A stretch of DNA of 64,000 nt from JALYRV01 sp036675475 (GCA_036675475.1 JAKFEY010000037.1:1-64000); one strand, 5' to 3'. Shown: positions 1 through 8,741, counted from the first letter of the stretch. Numbers and translations are program-made. The notes: a model not told the origin generated them from the sequence alone.

Positions 1-23
1 GCTCTGAAGGAGCTGAGGCAGTA

Positions 24-58
24 AGCACGTAATATTGTGCTGCACGTATCTACGTGCT
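24..58. promoter_or_regulatory. palindromic operator upstream of the vapBC-like pair
   Basis: AGCACGTA (24-31) is mirrored by TACGTGCT (51-58). Inside lie AGCAC/GTGCT (24-28 and 37-41) and a 7-bp palindrome GCACGTA-tc-TACGTGC (42-57). Toxin-antitoxin operons are usually repressed by the antitoxin and toxin together at such inverted repeats just ahead of the antitoxin gene. The position, 15 bases before the antitoxin ATG, fits this. The role is inferred. Confidence 0.6.
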
Positions 59-72
59 AGGCTGTCCTTGTC

Positions 73-306
73 ATGAAAACCAACGTCACGCTGAAGCTGG
101 ATGCTGGCCTCCTGCGCGAGGCGCGTGTCGTGGCCGCTGAAGAGGGGCGGTCGATCAGTGCCCTCTTGACCGACCGGCTCGAGGCCCTCGTGCGCGAGCG
201 AAAGGCCTTCGACAAGGCTCGCCGGCGCGCGCTCGCCCGGCTCCGAGAAGGCTTGGATTTGCAATGGACGCCGCCCAAGTCCCGCGGCGAACTCCATGAG
301 CGATAG
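73..306 (+). CDS. VapB-like antitoxin, ribbon-helix-helix type
   Basis: This is a 77-residue basic protein. The N-terminal strand NVTLKLD (residues 4-10) followed by two helices looks like a ribbon-helix-helix DNA-binding fold, and the charged C-terminal tail (from about residue 45) is where such antitoxins usually wrap the toxin. It overlaps the next gene, a PIN-domain protein, by 11 bases, the usual antitoxin-first order of type II systems. It probably neutralises that nuclease and represses its own operon at the palindromes upstream. The family call rests on size, fold pattern and neighbour; the subfamily is not resolved. Confidence 0.75.
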   Translation: MKTNVTLKLDAGLLREARVVAAEEGRSISALLTDRLEALVRERKAFDKARRRALARLREGLDLQWTPPKSRGELHER

Positions 307-724
307 GTATTTCGTCGACACGAACATCCTGATGTACGCGCACGACAACGCTGCGGGCGAGAAGCACGAGCGCGCCAGGGCCCTCGTGGAAGAGCTCTGG
401 CGCGAGCGGACGGGCGTCGTAAGCACCCAGGTGCTTCAGGAACTCGCCGTCAATCTTCGTCGGAAGGCCGCTCGTCCGCTCGACGCCAGGGCCACGCGTG
501 AGATCGTCGCTGATTACCTGACGTGGCAGGTGGTGGTGAACGGTGGCGAGTCGATTCTTGAAGCGCTCGATCTCGAAGCGCGATTCCAGATTTCTTTCTG
601 GGATGCTCTCGTCGTTCAAGCAGCACAGGCGTCGGGTGCGGAGATTCTCTACTCAGAAGACCTTTCCGACGGACAAACGTACGGAACTGTTCGAGTGGTC
701 AATCCATTGCGTGCCCGAGCGTAG
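296..724 (+). CDS. PIN-domain ribonuclease toxin (VapC-like)
   Basis: The 142-residue protein carries the acidic residues of a PIN nuclease: D8 in FVDTNIL, E49, D103 in FWDALVV, and D122 near the end in SEDLSDG. PIN toxins are Mg-dependent endoribonucleases that cleave tRNA or rRNA when freed from their antitoxin. The start ATG lies inside the antitoxin gene, so the two are translationally coupled. It looks complete and active. The RNA target cannot be predicted from sequence. The gene ends 31 bases before the convergent TonB-receptor gene. Confidence 0.85.
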   Translation: MSDRYFVDTNILMYAHDNAAGEKHERARALVEELWRERTGVVSTQVLQELAVNLRRKAARPLDARATREIVADYLTWQVVVNGGESILEALDLEARFQISFWDALVVQAAQASGAEILYSEDLSDGQTYGTVRVVNPLRARA

Positions 725-755
725 CCGCAGTCGCGGCAATATGAGGCTCACGGCG

Positions 756-2888
756 TCAGAGCCTGAGCCGGATGCCGCCGTTCACAGTGCGCCCATCGAG
801 CGGCGCCCAGGCATCAACCGTCCATCGTCCGTCCGGCGCGCGCGTGGGGCGGAGCAGAGGATGCCAGTTGCTCTGACGCACGCCGGTCAGGTTTTCGCCG
901 TTGACGAAGACACGCAGCCGGCCGAGTTGACGCTCGACGAGCAGACCGACGATGACGTAAGGCTCGCTGCCGGTGGCGTAAGGGTTCTGTTCCAGCCGTT
1001 GCTTGCCGGTGTAGTAGACCTCGACGCCGACGCGGCCCACGTCTTCGCGCTCCCACATGCCCACGAGACCGGCCGAATGGCGCGGTGTCAGCGGCGATTC
1101 CAGACGGGCGCCGTCGTCTGACTCGCGGCTGCGGACGAAGGTGTAGTTCGCCGTCACGGCAAACGGCTCATGCCGCAGCGTAGCCAGTAACTCCGCGCCG
1201 ATGTTGGTCGTCGCCTCGCCAAGATTCGTCAGAACGAGTCCGGCCGATCGGTCGACGTGAATCGGATCCTCGACGCGCGACGCGAACAGCGTGGCGGTAT
1301 ACGACAGCGCGCCCTGTGTGCGGCTGACGTCCATGGACAGGCTCGACCCGCGCTCGGCCACGAGCGGCCGCGGGATCACCAGCCGGGTCAGGCCGGCCGC
1401 TTCGGTTTCTTCCGTGAGCGCGGACGGACCGAAGAAGCCGGTGCCGGCCGAGATTCGACTCGTCCAGCGGCTGGAACGGAAGAGGGCCGCGACGCGCGGG
1501 CTGAAAAACGATCCGTACTCGCTGTGCTGATCGAACCGCGCGCTCGCGCTGAGCGACAGCCAGTCGGCCACCACCACATCGTCCTGCGCGAACACACCCG
1601 GAATCGTGAACGCGCGATCGAACCGGCTCAGTCTCTGCGATTCGTAACGGTCGTGTTCGAGCGCGGCGCCGAGCACCCACGTGTGCGCGCCCGCGCTTCC
1701 TCGCACCGCGAGCTCGCCGAAGCCGGTCGTGTGCCGGTCGTCTTCCACGATCTCGCCGAACGTGTGCGCGTGGCTCGTGCGGGCGAACGCGGCGCGCGCG
1801 CTCGCGACATAACGGCCACCCCACAGCGTCTGCCAGAGCGCGCCCGCATCCCACCGCGCGGTGTCGAGTGCTTCCCGGTACGGCGCGCCTGTCGCGCCGA
1901 GCACTTCGCCGTCGAGCGTGCCGCCCGTGCGCTCTTCGATGGTGGCGCCTGCCGTGAGAAACAGCGAGCCGCCCGTGCCGTTGTTCCAGAACAGCCGCGG
2001 CCGCACCACGCCGCGCGAGTAGCCTGGAAGGTCCGACCAGTTGTCATCGTCGACGTCCGCCTGGTCCTGCCAGTGGCCGCCCCCAAGGAACGACAGCGAC
2101 CATCCCGAGCGCAGCGGCGTCGAGTACCAGAGGATGGCATCGGTCGCGCCGCGGCTCGATCGATTCAGCATCAGCTCGCGCTCGGCCGTTTCGCCCGGCC
2201 GGCGTGAAATCAGATTGACGACACCGCCCATGGCGCCAGCGCCGTACAGCGACGATGCGGTGCCTTTGATGACTTCGACCTGCCCGAGATCCATGGGCGG
2301 AATCTGCAGGAGGCCAAGCCCGCCCACGTCACCGAACAGCGGAAGGCCGTCGGACAGGAAGCGCGTGTACCGGCCCTTCATGCCCTGCACGCGCACGCTC
2401 GCGGCGCCGAGCGACGGCGATGTCGCCTGCACGCGCATGCCGCCCATCTCATTCAGCATCATGACGATGTCGCCGGGCGTCATGAGCATTTTCTCTTCGA
2501 TTTCCTCGCGCACGAGGACTTCCACGCGCATGGGCTGATCGTCGAGGCGCGTGTTCGTGCGTGTCGCCGAGACGGTGACCGCTTCCTCGATCTCCGCCGG
2601 GGACAGCTCCACGAGAACCTTCTGTTCCTGACCCTGGGCCACCGTGACAGTTGTGGATGCGGGGGCGAATCCTTCCTTCACGACGAGTACGTCGATCGAT
2701 CCCGGCACGACCGGAATGCGAACGAATCCCTTCGCGTCGGTCCTGACCGTCGTGCCGGCGGCGGTGACGCCGGCGCCGGCGATGACCGCGTCACCGGCTG
2801 TGACTTCGACCAGCAGGGCGGTGCCGGTCTGCGCGCGCGCGACCGGGACGAGGGAAAGGGCAACGACACACACACACATGAAATACAT
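756..2888 (-). CDS. TonB-dependent outer-membrane receptor
   Basis: A protein of about 710 residues with a signal peptide ending in ARAQ, a short beta-sandwich (carboxypeptidase-regulatory-like) segment of roughly 70 residues, then a plug domain with IKGTASSLYGAGAMGGVVN and a long beta-barrel finishing in RLRL with a terminal-strand pattern. Such receptors import siderophores, vitamins, metals or glycans using TonB energy. The substrate is not evident; no siderophore or cobalamin genes are nearby. In-frame starts exist at 2897 (TTG), 2888 (ATG) and 2879 (ATG). I chose 2888, and all three leave a signal peptide. Confidence 0.88.
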   Translation of the reverse strand: MYFMCVCVVALSLVPVARAQTGTALLVEVTAGDAVIAGAGVTAAGTTVRTDAKGFVRIPVVPGSIDVLVVKEGFAPASTTVTVAQGQEQKVLVELSPAEIEEAVTVSATRTNTRLDDQPMRVEVLVREEIEEKMLMTPGDIVMMLNEMGGMRVQATSPSLGAASVRVQGMKGRYTRFLSDGLPLFGDVGGLGLLQIPPMDLGQVEVIKGTASSLYGAGAMGGVVNLISRRPGETAERELMLNRSSRGATDAILWYSTPLRSGWSLSFLGGGHWQDQADVDDDNWSDLPGYSRGVVRPRLFWNNGTGGSLFLTAGATIEERTGGTLDGEVLGATGAPYREALDTARWDAGALWQTLWGGRYVASARAAFARTSHAHTFGEIVEDDRHTTGFGELAVRGSAGAHTWVLGAALEHDRYESQRLSRFDRAFTIPGVFAQDDVVVADWLSLSASARFDQHSEYGSFFSPRVAALFRSSRWTSRISAGTGFFGPSALTEETEAAGLTRLVIPRPLVAERGSSLSMDVSRTQGALSYTATLFASRVEDPIHVDRSAGLVLTNLGEATTNIGAELLATLRHEPFAVTANYTFVRSRESDDGARLESPLTPRHSAGLVGMWEREDVGRVGVEVYYTGKQRLEQNPYATGSEPYVIVGLLVERQLGRLRVFVNGENLTGVRQSNWHPLLRPTRAPDGRWTVDAWAPLDGRTVNGGIRLRL

Positions 2889-2986
2889 AAGGTCCAATCG
2901 CGGAGGCAGCTGCCAGTATATGCAGCATCCGGCGTCTCCCTCGAAGCTTCGCTGGTGGGCGTGCTCAGCGGACCGATCGCGCTACC

Positions 2987-3676
2987 ATGGGCCTCACCAT
3001 GACGCCGCGGTTCATTGCCCGTCAGCTTGCGCATCCCCGCGGTTTGCTGGGCCGTCTGATCATGCGGCTCATGAATCGTCACAATGCGCGGCTCAATACC
3101 TTCGCCATTCAGACACTCGATGTCGGCCCGTCCGATCGCGTGCTGGAAGTCGGCTTCGGCGGCGGGTCCATGCTGCCGTACCTTCTGGACCACGCGGCCT
3201 TCACGGCCGGTGTCGATCGCTCGGCTGCGGCCGTCGAGCGCGCCCGAGCCAGCTTCGCGTCGTCGATTCAGTCAGGGCGAGCCGACTTTCAAGAGGGCAG
3301 CGTCGAGGCTCTTCCTTACGAAGCCGGCTCCTTCAGCCGTGTCCTGACGGTCAACACGATCTATTTCTGGACGTCGCTCGAGACCGGGTTCAAAGAGATG
3401 CGCCGCGTGCTGGCCCCGGGCGGAAAAGTGGCCGTGGGCTTCCTTCCGCGAGAAGGGATGGAGCGCATGGGGACTCCGCCGGACATCTTCACGATGCGCG
3501 AGCCGGACGACGTGATCGCCGCGCTGCGGCGTGCCGGATTCGAGGATGTCCGGGCAGAGCGGCCGACGCCGGCGACGGGCTGGATTGTGATCAGTGGCAG
3601 GGGGCCCGTCAGCCCACATGAATCCTGGGCCTGCGAGCCGGATCCGGCTCCGCCTGCCTCAAGACCTCTCGCGTGA
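2987..3676 (+). CDS. class I SAM-dependent methyltransferase
   Basis: A 229-residue Rossmann-fold methyltransferase with motif I VLEVGFGGG (residues 52-60), an acidic residue ending strand 2 (VDRS), and a motif-IV-like region near LTVNTIYFW. The MRRVLAPGGKVAVGF segment is typical of the UbiE/Methyltransf_11 group that acts on small molecules or lipids. The substrate is unknown. A second ATG lies four codons downstream (2999). The last 68 bases overlap the convergent permease gene on the other strand. It is divergent from the TonB receptor gene, leaving about 100 bases for both promoters. Confidence 0.85.
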   Translation: MGLTMTPRFIARQLAHPRGLLGRLIMRLMNRHNARLNTFAIQTLDVGPSDRVLEVGFGGGSMLPYLLDHAAFTAGVDRSAAAVERARASFASSIQSGRADFQEGSVEALPYEAGSFSRVLTVNTIYFWTSLETGFKEMRRVLAPGGKVAVGFLPREGMERMGTPPDIFTMREPDDVIAALRRAGFEDVRAERPTPATGWIVISGRGPVSPHESWACEPDPAPPASRPLA

Positions 3677-5531
3677 CAGGGGCCGTATCGCCCTCACCGA
3701 AAGCGAGAAACTTGAGCAGGTAGGCGATGGGATTCCCTTCAGTCCACCCGAAATACGCATGGGGGAGGACTCCTGTCCGATCGCGCAGGCTCAACAGAAT
3801 CGCGGCGATGGCGTTCGGAATGGCCGGGCTCTCGACCGTGAGCACCTGAAACTCGCCCACACGTTTACCGTGTACTTTCAGGACGTCGGAGAATTCAGAC
3901 GCGTCGCCTGGAAGGATCTCCAGGAACACCACGCGCGCATCGGGCGGCAGATGGTGGGTGTCGCCCGCGTCTCTCAACTTCGCGGCGTACTCGCTGGCCT
4001 GGCCCGTGTCGGGGCGATTCGCCAGAATTCGCACAGGTTGCCCTTCGGCGCTCGCGAGGAAGGTTTCGGCGAACCCGTCGTAGGTGACGCCCCGCGCCCT
4101 CAGCTCCGTCGAGCGCATCACGCGCGAGAACAGTGACGCCACGACAATCGCCGCAATGAACCAGCTGGCGATCTTGATGCCTTCCGGCCGCTCGAAGATG
4201 TTCGCCACCGTTGTGTAGAGGAAGACGGCCGTGATCGCGCTGAACAGCAGCCGTCGCCGCCGATAGCTGATCGTCGCCGCGAAGGCGGCCGACGTCATCA
4301 GGACCAGCACGCCAGTGGCGTACGCGCCGCCTTGCGCGTCGACGTCGGCGTCGAACATCCACGTGACCAGGAACGTGATGGCCGTGATGAGGAGCACCAG
4401 AGGCCGTGTCGCGCGTGCCCATTCGGGCGCCATCCCGTACCGCGGGAGGTAGCGCGGTATCAGGTTGAGCAGGCCAGCCATCGCAGACGCACCCGCGAAC
4501 CAGAGGATCGTGATCGTCGACACGTCGTAAATCGTGCCGAACGCTTCGCCGAAGTCGCGATGGGCAATGTAGGCCAGCGCCCGCCCGTTGGCCGCTCCGC
4601 CCGGTCGGAAGGCTTCCGCCGGAATCAGCATCGTCGTCACAAGACTGCTCGTGATGAGCATGACGCTCATGATGACGGCTGCCGTCAGCAGCAGCCGCTG
4701 CGTGCGGACGATCCGCGACCGCAGACGCTCGTCGTCTGTTTCGCCGCTTCCCCGGACGAGCGGCATCACCGCCACGCCGGTTTCGAATCCTGACAGGCCC
4801 AGGGCGAGCCGGGGAAACAGCAGGAGGGACGCGCCGAGCATCATCAGGTAGTTCGGCTGCTGGCGGAACAGCCCGTCGCGCCAGTAGGCGAGCGTTTCCG
4901 GGTGCATCGCAATGCGCCAGAGCCCCGCACCGATGATGACGATGTTCAGGGCGAGGTAGACGATGACGATCGTGACCGCCAGCCAGAGCGCTTCCTTGAA
5001 GCCCTTCAGGAACACCGCGCCGAGCGCCGCCAGAAGCGCGAGCGTCACAAGGACCGGGTGCTCCATCCAGTGCGGCACGAACGGATTGTCGATGACGTGC
5101 GCGGTGGCGTCGGCCGCCGAGAGCGTGATGGTGATGACGAAATCCGTGGCGGCGAAGCCAAGGAGTACGAGCACGGCGCCTTTGCCGCGCCAGCGAGGCA
5201 ACCGCTCCTCGAGGATCGAGATGCTGCCCTGGCCGTGAGGGCTCAGGGTGGCAACCCGTCGATAAACGGGCAGCGCGCAGCAAAGTGTCATCACAACCAG
5301 AATGGCCGTCGCGATTGGAGAGAGGAAGCCGGCCGCAAGGAAGGCGATGCCTGGCTGATAGCCGAGCGTGGAGAAGTAGTCGACCCCCGTGAGGCACATG
5401 ACCTGCCACCACGAGGCGGAGTGTGTCGGCTTGCCGTGCGGTCCGGATGCCAGGGTTTCCGGATTAACGCCCTGGTACATCCAGCGCGACAACCGCGACT
5501 CGAACGAACGAACGGGCACGAGAACTCCCAA
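3609..5531 (-). CDS. APC-superfamily permease with a C-terminal cytoplasmic domain
   Basis: A 640-residue protein. The first 460 or so residues contain about 12 hydrophobic segments, beginning with GVDYFSTLGYQPGIAFLAAG, a pattern of the amino acid-polyamine-cation superfamily. About 170 soluble residues follow. This architecture resembles APC-family potassium importers such as KimA, and the divergent neighbours are a KdpD/KdpE-like sensor pair, so potassium uptake is a reasonable guess; an amino acid substrate is equally possible by sequence. The ATG start is preceded by a 219-base intergenic region shared with the kinase. Confidence 0.72.
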   Translation of the reverse strand: MGVLVPVRSFESRLSRWMYQGVNPETLASGPHGKPTHSASWWQVMCLTGVDYFSTLGYQPGIAFLAAGFLSPIATAILVVMTLCCALPVYRRVATLSPHGQGSISILEERLPRWRGKGAVLVLLGFAATDFVITITLSAADATAHVIDNPFVPHWMEHPVLVTLALLAALGAVFLKGFKEALWLAVTIVIVYLALNIVIIGAGLWRIAMHPETLAYWRDGLFRQQPNYLMMLGASLLLFPRLALGLSGFETGVAVMPLVRGSGETDDERLRSRIVRTQRLLLTAAVIMSVMLITSSLVTTMLIPAEAFRPGGAANGRALAYIAHRDFGEAFGTIYDVSTITILWFAGASAMAGLLNLIPRYLPRYGMAPEWARATRPLVLLITAITFLVTWMFDADVDAQGGAYATGVLVLMTSAAFAATISYRRRRLLFSAITAVFLYTTVANIFERPEGIKIASWFIAAIVVASLFSRVMRSTELRARGVTYDGFAETFLASAEGQPVRILANRPDTGQASEYAAKLRDAGDTHHLPPDARVVFLEILPGDASEFSDVLKVHGKRVGEFQVLTVESPAIPNAIAAILLSLRDRTGVLPHAYFGWTEGNPIAYLLKFLAFGEGDTAPVTREVLRQAEPDPARRPRIHVG

Positions 5532-5705
5532 AGGCCGGCGAGGTTAGCTGACGGGCTCGAGGTTGGAAGTCCTCGTCCAAAGGGATTCGCCCCTGGCGCG
5601 CACGATTACGCGCCGGTGGTTCCCCCGCACCGCGGATCGCGGTTTAGGCCTGTGTCGATCCTACGCCTGCCACCGCGCGGGCGCGCGGATCCGCCCGCGG
5701 AAAGT

Positions 5706-5719
5706 CGTTAAGAGTTCAT
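5706..5719 (+). promoter_or_regulatory. candidate response-regulator site upstream of the KdpD-like kinase
   Basis: CGTTAAGAGTTCAT lies 31 bases before the kinase start and matches 12 of 14 bases of CGTTAAGAAGTCAT at 7669-7682, upstream of the DUF1259 gene that follows the regulator. A related half-site (AAAGTC, 5701-5706) sits about one helical turn upstream, as expected for OmpR/KdpE-type tandem sites. It may be the binding site of the regulator encoded at 6803. Confidence 0.4.
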
Positions 5720-5750
5720 AAAAACGCGCGGCATCCGCAGCCGCTATCAT

Positions 5751-6806
5751 GTGACCGTGCTGAGCCGAAGCGTGATAACGGCGGGCGCGGGCCTGGCCGC
5801 CGTCGCGGCCGCCACCGCGTGCCTTCGGGGAATCGGCATCCACAACCCCACCACGGCCGCGCTGAGCTTTGTGCTGGTCGTGTTGTTCGTGGCCGCGGCC
5901 GGCCCGCTCTGGGCCGCGGTCGTGACGTCGTGCGCCGCGGTGGTCTGCTTCAACCTCTTCTTCCTGCCGCCGCTCGGCACGTGGGTGATCGCGGATCCGC
6001 AGAACTGGATCGCCCTGACGGCACTGCTCATCACATCGGTCGTGGCCAGCCAGCTCTCGGCCCGCGCAAGAGCACGCGCTGAGGAACTGCGTCTCGCCGG
6101 GATTGCGCACGAGCGCGCCGAGCTCTCCTCCGCGCTGCTGGCGGCGCTCGGCCACGACCTGCGGACGCCGCTGACCGCCCTCAGAGTGGCCGTCGAGAAC
6201 TTGAAGAGCGACGACTTGGATTCATCGTCCCGGGCCGCGCAGGCGGCTCTCGCGGCTGGGCAGGCGGAGCATTTGACGCTGGCCTTCGACCAGATTCTCG
6301 ACATGGCGCGCATCGAATCGAAGTCGATACGCGCCGACATGTCCTGGTGCGCGCCGGCCGAAATCGTTGAGGCCGCGCTTACGCATGCCCAGCCTTCGCT
6401 CGCCAGGCACCGTGTCGAGATCGACGTCGCGGGGACCGACGAGGTGAACCTCGATCCGCGGCTGACCGCGTCGGCCCTCGGCCACATCCTCGAGAACGCC
6501 GCGCGATTTTCGCCGCCGGACAGCACCGTGCGGGTCGTCGCTGAGACCGATCGTGACGGCCTGCTCCTGTCAGTGGAAGATGAGGGCCTCGGCGTCGCGG
6601 CAGAAGAAGTGGAGGAACTCTTCCAGCCGATGTTCCGGGGACGAGCGGGGCGCATAGCTGGCGTCGGCACGGGCATGGGCCTTGCCATTACGCGCGGGCT
6701 GCTCGCGGCCGAGGGCGGGCGGACATGGGCGGAGAACCGCCCGCAGGGAGGCGCGCGGTTCTGGATCTCGGTGCCTGCGCAAACGCGTGGAGCGGAGGCG
6801 CCGTGA
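5751..6806 (+). CDS. KdpD-like membrane sensor histidine kinase (C-terminal half only)
   Basis: A 351-residue kinase with a GTG start. Residues 8-100 hold three or four hydrophobic segments in the arrangement of the DUF4118 membrane domain of KdpD. The dimerisation helix follows with LGHDLRTPLT (phospho-accepting H135), then a HATPase_c domain with an N-box (HILENAARFS), a G1 box (VEDEGLGV) and a G2 box (GTGMGLAI). It lacks the N-terminal KdpD and Usp domains of full KdpD. The stop overlaps the next start (GTGA), coupling it to the regulator. It probably senses potassium, turgor or another envelope signal; no kdpFABC genes are present in the window. Confidence 0.85.
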   Translation: MTVLSRSVITAGAGLAAVAAATACLRGIGIHNPTTAALSFVLVVLFVAAAGPLWAAVVTSCAAVVCFNLFFLPPLGTWVIADPQNWIALTALLITSVVASQLSARARARAEELRLAGIAHERAELSSALLAALGHDLRTPLTALRVAVENLKSDDLDSSSRAAQAALAAGQAEHLTLAFDQILDMARIESKSIRADMSWCAPAEIVEAALTHAQPSLARHRVEIDVAGTDEVNLDPRLTASALGHILENAARFSPPDSTVRVVAETDRDGLLLSVEDEGLGVAAEEVEELFQPMFRGRAGRIAGVGTGMGLAITRGLLAAEGGRTWAENRPQGGARFWISVPAQTRGAEAP

Positions 6807-7495
6807 GCGAGATCCTGATCGTGGACGATGAGCCTGCGATTCTGGCGGCGATGGTGCCCTTGCTGCAGTCGCGCGCCTATACCGTGGCAACGGCCACATC
6901 CGGATATGGTGCCCTCGACGCCGTCACGCGCCGGCAGCCGGATCTCATCGTGCTGGATCTGGGCCTGCCCGATCTCGATGGCATCGAAGTCTGCGGGCGG
7001 CTCCGTGAAACCACCGCGACACCCATCATCGTCCTCTCCGCGCGCTATGCCGAGCGCGACAAGGTGGCGGCGCTCGACGCCGGCGCGGACGACTATGTCA
7101 CCAAGCCGTTCGGGGCCGAGGAGCTGCTGGCCCGTGTCCGTGCCTCTCTGCGCCGCGCCGTGGCGGCGCCGGCGGCGTCGGGCGAGATCGTGCGCGGAGA
7201 CTTGACGATCGACCTCGATCGGCGGAGGGTGTTGAGGGACGGCGAGGAAATCCGCCTGACGCCGAAGGAATTCGAGTTGCTGGTGTTCGTTGCCCAGCAT
7301 TCGGATCGCGTGCTGACGCACCGGACGATCCTGAAAGCCATATGGGGTCCGCATTCAGTCGAGCAGCCGGAACACCTGCGGGTGCTGATGGCCGCCCTGC
7401 GGAAGAAAATCGAGCCGGAGCCCGCTCGGCCCCGCTACCTTCTCACGGAGCCCTGGGTGGGTTACAGGTTCAAGACGTCGGAACCCACCACCTGA
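6803..7495 (+). CDS. OmpR/KdpE-family response regulator
   Basis: I chose the GTG at 6803 because it overlaps the kinase stop (GTGA) and starts directly at the receiver domain; an upstream in-frame ATG at 6725 would only add kinase-frame residues. The 230-residue protein has acidic pocket DDE (8-10), phospho-accepting D52 in VLDLGLP and the conserved lysine in TKPFG. A winged-helix DNA-binding domain follows (about residues 130-228, LTPKEFELL to GVGYRF-like WVGYRF). It is partner of the kinase just upstream. Likely targets are the motifs at 5706 and 7669. Confidence 0.9.
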   Translation: MSEILIVDDEPAILAAMVPLLQSRAYTVATATSGYGALDAVTRRQPDLIVLDLGLPDLDGIEVCGRLRETTATPIIVLSARYAERDKVAALDAGADDYVTKPFGAEELLARVRASLRRAVAAPAASGEIVRGDLTIDLDRRRVLRDGEEIRLTPKEFELLVFVAQHSDRVLTHRTILKAIWGPHSVEQPEHLRVLMAALRKKIEPEPARPRYLLTEPWVGYRFKTSEPTT

Positions 7496-7632
7496 ATCCG
7501 GTATTCTTCGCGATCGATTGCGATGCACCATGCCGTGGCCAGGGCGCCCGTCATCATGACGGCAATAAGGACGGGCACGAACACGAGCCCTGCGAGGGTG
7601 ACGGTTACAAACAGTATCCACACGACCACCAT
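7462..7632 (-). CDS. possible small membrane protein
   Basis: A 56-codon reading frame on the strand opposite to its neighbours. It has a strongly hydrophobic first 35 residues (two possible membrane segments, MVVVWILFVTVTLAGLVF and VLIAVMMTGALATAW) and a polar tail (DREEYRIQV). It overlaps the last 34 bases of the regulator gene. I see no good ribosome binding site. It is listed because the composition looks like a real membrane peptide rather than a shadow frame; it may still be spurious. Confidence 0.3.
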   Translation of the reverse strand: MVVVWILFVTVTLAGLVFVPVLIAVMMTGALATAWCIAIDREEYRIQVVGSDVLNL

Positions 7633-7668
7633 CGTGGCGCCAGGCGCATAAAACGGGTGTGAAGAGTC

Positions 7669-7682
7669 CGTTAAGAAGTCAT
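7669..7682 (+). promoter_or_regulatory. candidate response-regulator site upstream of the DUF1259 gene
   Basis: CGTTAAGAAGTCAT, 12 of 14 identical to the site at 5706. A half-site-like AAGAGTC at 7662-7668 stands 11 bases upstream of AAGAAGTC, a spacing typical of tandem OmpR-family sites. It lies 25 bases before the DUF1259 start, so it could activate or repress this gene. Confidence 0.4.
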
Positions 7683-7707
7683 GCTCGTGTACTACGGAGG
7701 CTGAACG

Positions 7708-8583
7708 ATGCACTTGATTCTTCCGCTCGCGTTCGTCGTGTCGCTGGGTTCCACCGGGGCGCAGGAGATGCCCGCTGACTACCGGCAGGCGCTGACCAGC
7801 CTCGGCCGCGGCGGCGACTTCAAGGATGGTGTGCTCAAGGTCAACATCCCGCGCGGCGAGGTGTCCGTCGCGATCGGCGGCCGCCCCGCGCCGACGGCAT
7901 TCGGATTCGGCGGATGGGTCGCCTTCACGAAGGGCGAGCACGGCGAGGTGATGATGGGCGACCTCGTGGTGACCGAAGACGAGGTCAACCCGGTGATGTC
8001 GGCGCTGATCGGGAACGGGCTCGAAGTCACCGCGCTCCACAATCATTTCTTCTGGGAACAGCCGCGCATCTTCTACATGCACGTGCACGGACACGGGGCG
8101 CTCGACAGCCTTGTCGAGAAGCTGAAGCCCGCGCTGGCGCTGATGCCCGCGCAGCCGGCGCCGCCGAGACCGTCAACACCCGCATCGCCCGGCGTGAACG
8201 GTGCGGCGCTCGCGAAGATCATCGGCCATCAGGGCGACCAGAACGGCCCGGTCTACAAGATCACCATCGGCCGGCCGGATATCGACGTGCGCGAGCATGG
8301 CGCGCGCATCAACGCGCGCATGGGCCTCAACACGTGGGCCGCGTTCGCCGGCACCGATGACGATGCGATGGTGGCCGGAGATGTGGCGATGCTCGAGGGC
8401 GAGCTGCAGGGCGTGCTGAAGGCGCTTCGCGCCAACGGGCTGCAGGTGGTCGCGATTCACCATCACATGACCGGCGTGCAGCCGATGGTGGTGTTCCTCC
8501 ATTACTACGGCACCGGTCCGGCGGCGGCACTCGCACGCGGCGTCAGAGCGGCTGTGGATCAGACGGGGCCGCGCGCGCGCTGA
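7708..8583 (+). CDS. exported DUF1259-domain protein (LpqO/LppY-like)
   Basis: A 291-residue protein with a signal peptide (residues 1-18, cleavage near STGAQ) and two tandem copies of a repeat of about 130 residues. Each copy has a DGVLKV or NGPVYKI strand, a central GLNTWAAF or GGWVAF, a G-D-V/L segment followed by EDEV or EGEL, and a histidine-rich end (HNHFFWEQPRIFYMHVHGHG and HHHMTGVQPMVVFLHYYG). This matches the DUF1259 family, whose function is unknown. The conserved histidines suggest metal binding. GGAGG eight bases before the ATG supports the start. It follows the two-component genes and has a matching motif upstream, so it may be a regulon member. Confidence 0.8.
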   Translation: MHLILPLAFVVSLGSTGAQEMPADYRQALTSLGRGGDFKDGVLKVNIPRGEVSVAIGGRPAPTAFGFGGWVAFTKGEHGEVMMGDLVVTEDEVNPVMSALIGNGLEVTALHNHFFWEQPRIFYMHVHGHGALDSLVEKLKPALALMPAQPAPPRPSTPASPGVNGAALAKIIGHQGDQNGPVYKITIGRPDIDVREHGARINARMGLNTWAAFAGTDDDAMVAGDVAMLEGELQGVLKALRANGLQVVAIHHHMTGVQPMVVFLHYYGTGPAAALARGVRAAVDQTGPRAR

Positions 8584-8638
8584 CGCGAATCTACGCATGA
8601 GCTTTTGTCTTCACGGCTCAGCCTGCGGCGGAAAATTA

Positions 8639-8667
8639 TTGACATCACGAACACCGGTGGGAATATT
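8639..8667 (+). promoter_or_regulatory. candidate sigma-70-type promoter for the Kai-like operon
   Basis: TTGACA (8639-8644), a 17-base spacer, then AATATT (8662-8667) in a locally AT-richer stretch between the DUF1259 gene and the kinase gene. This would start transcription near 8674, about 70 bases before the first codon of the operon. It is a sequence-pattern call only. Confidence 0.45.
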
Positions 8668-8741
8668 GGAGAGTCCGTTTTCCACCCAGAACAGTTCACC
8701 GATCGTCGACGTCGCTCCCCACGATCGTCCAAGAGGTTGCG

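Noticed and set aside
6725..6802. Earlier start (6725) for the KdpE-like regulator
   Set aside because: The added residues lie within the kinase reading frame and do not resemble a receiver; the GTG at 6803 gives the standard GTGA overlap.
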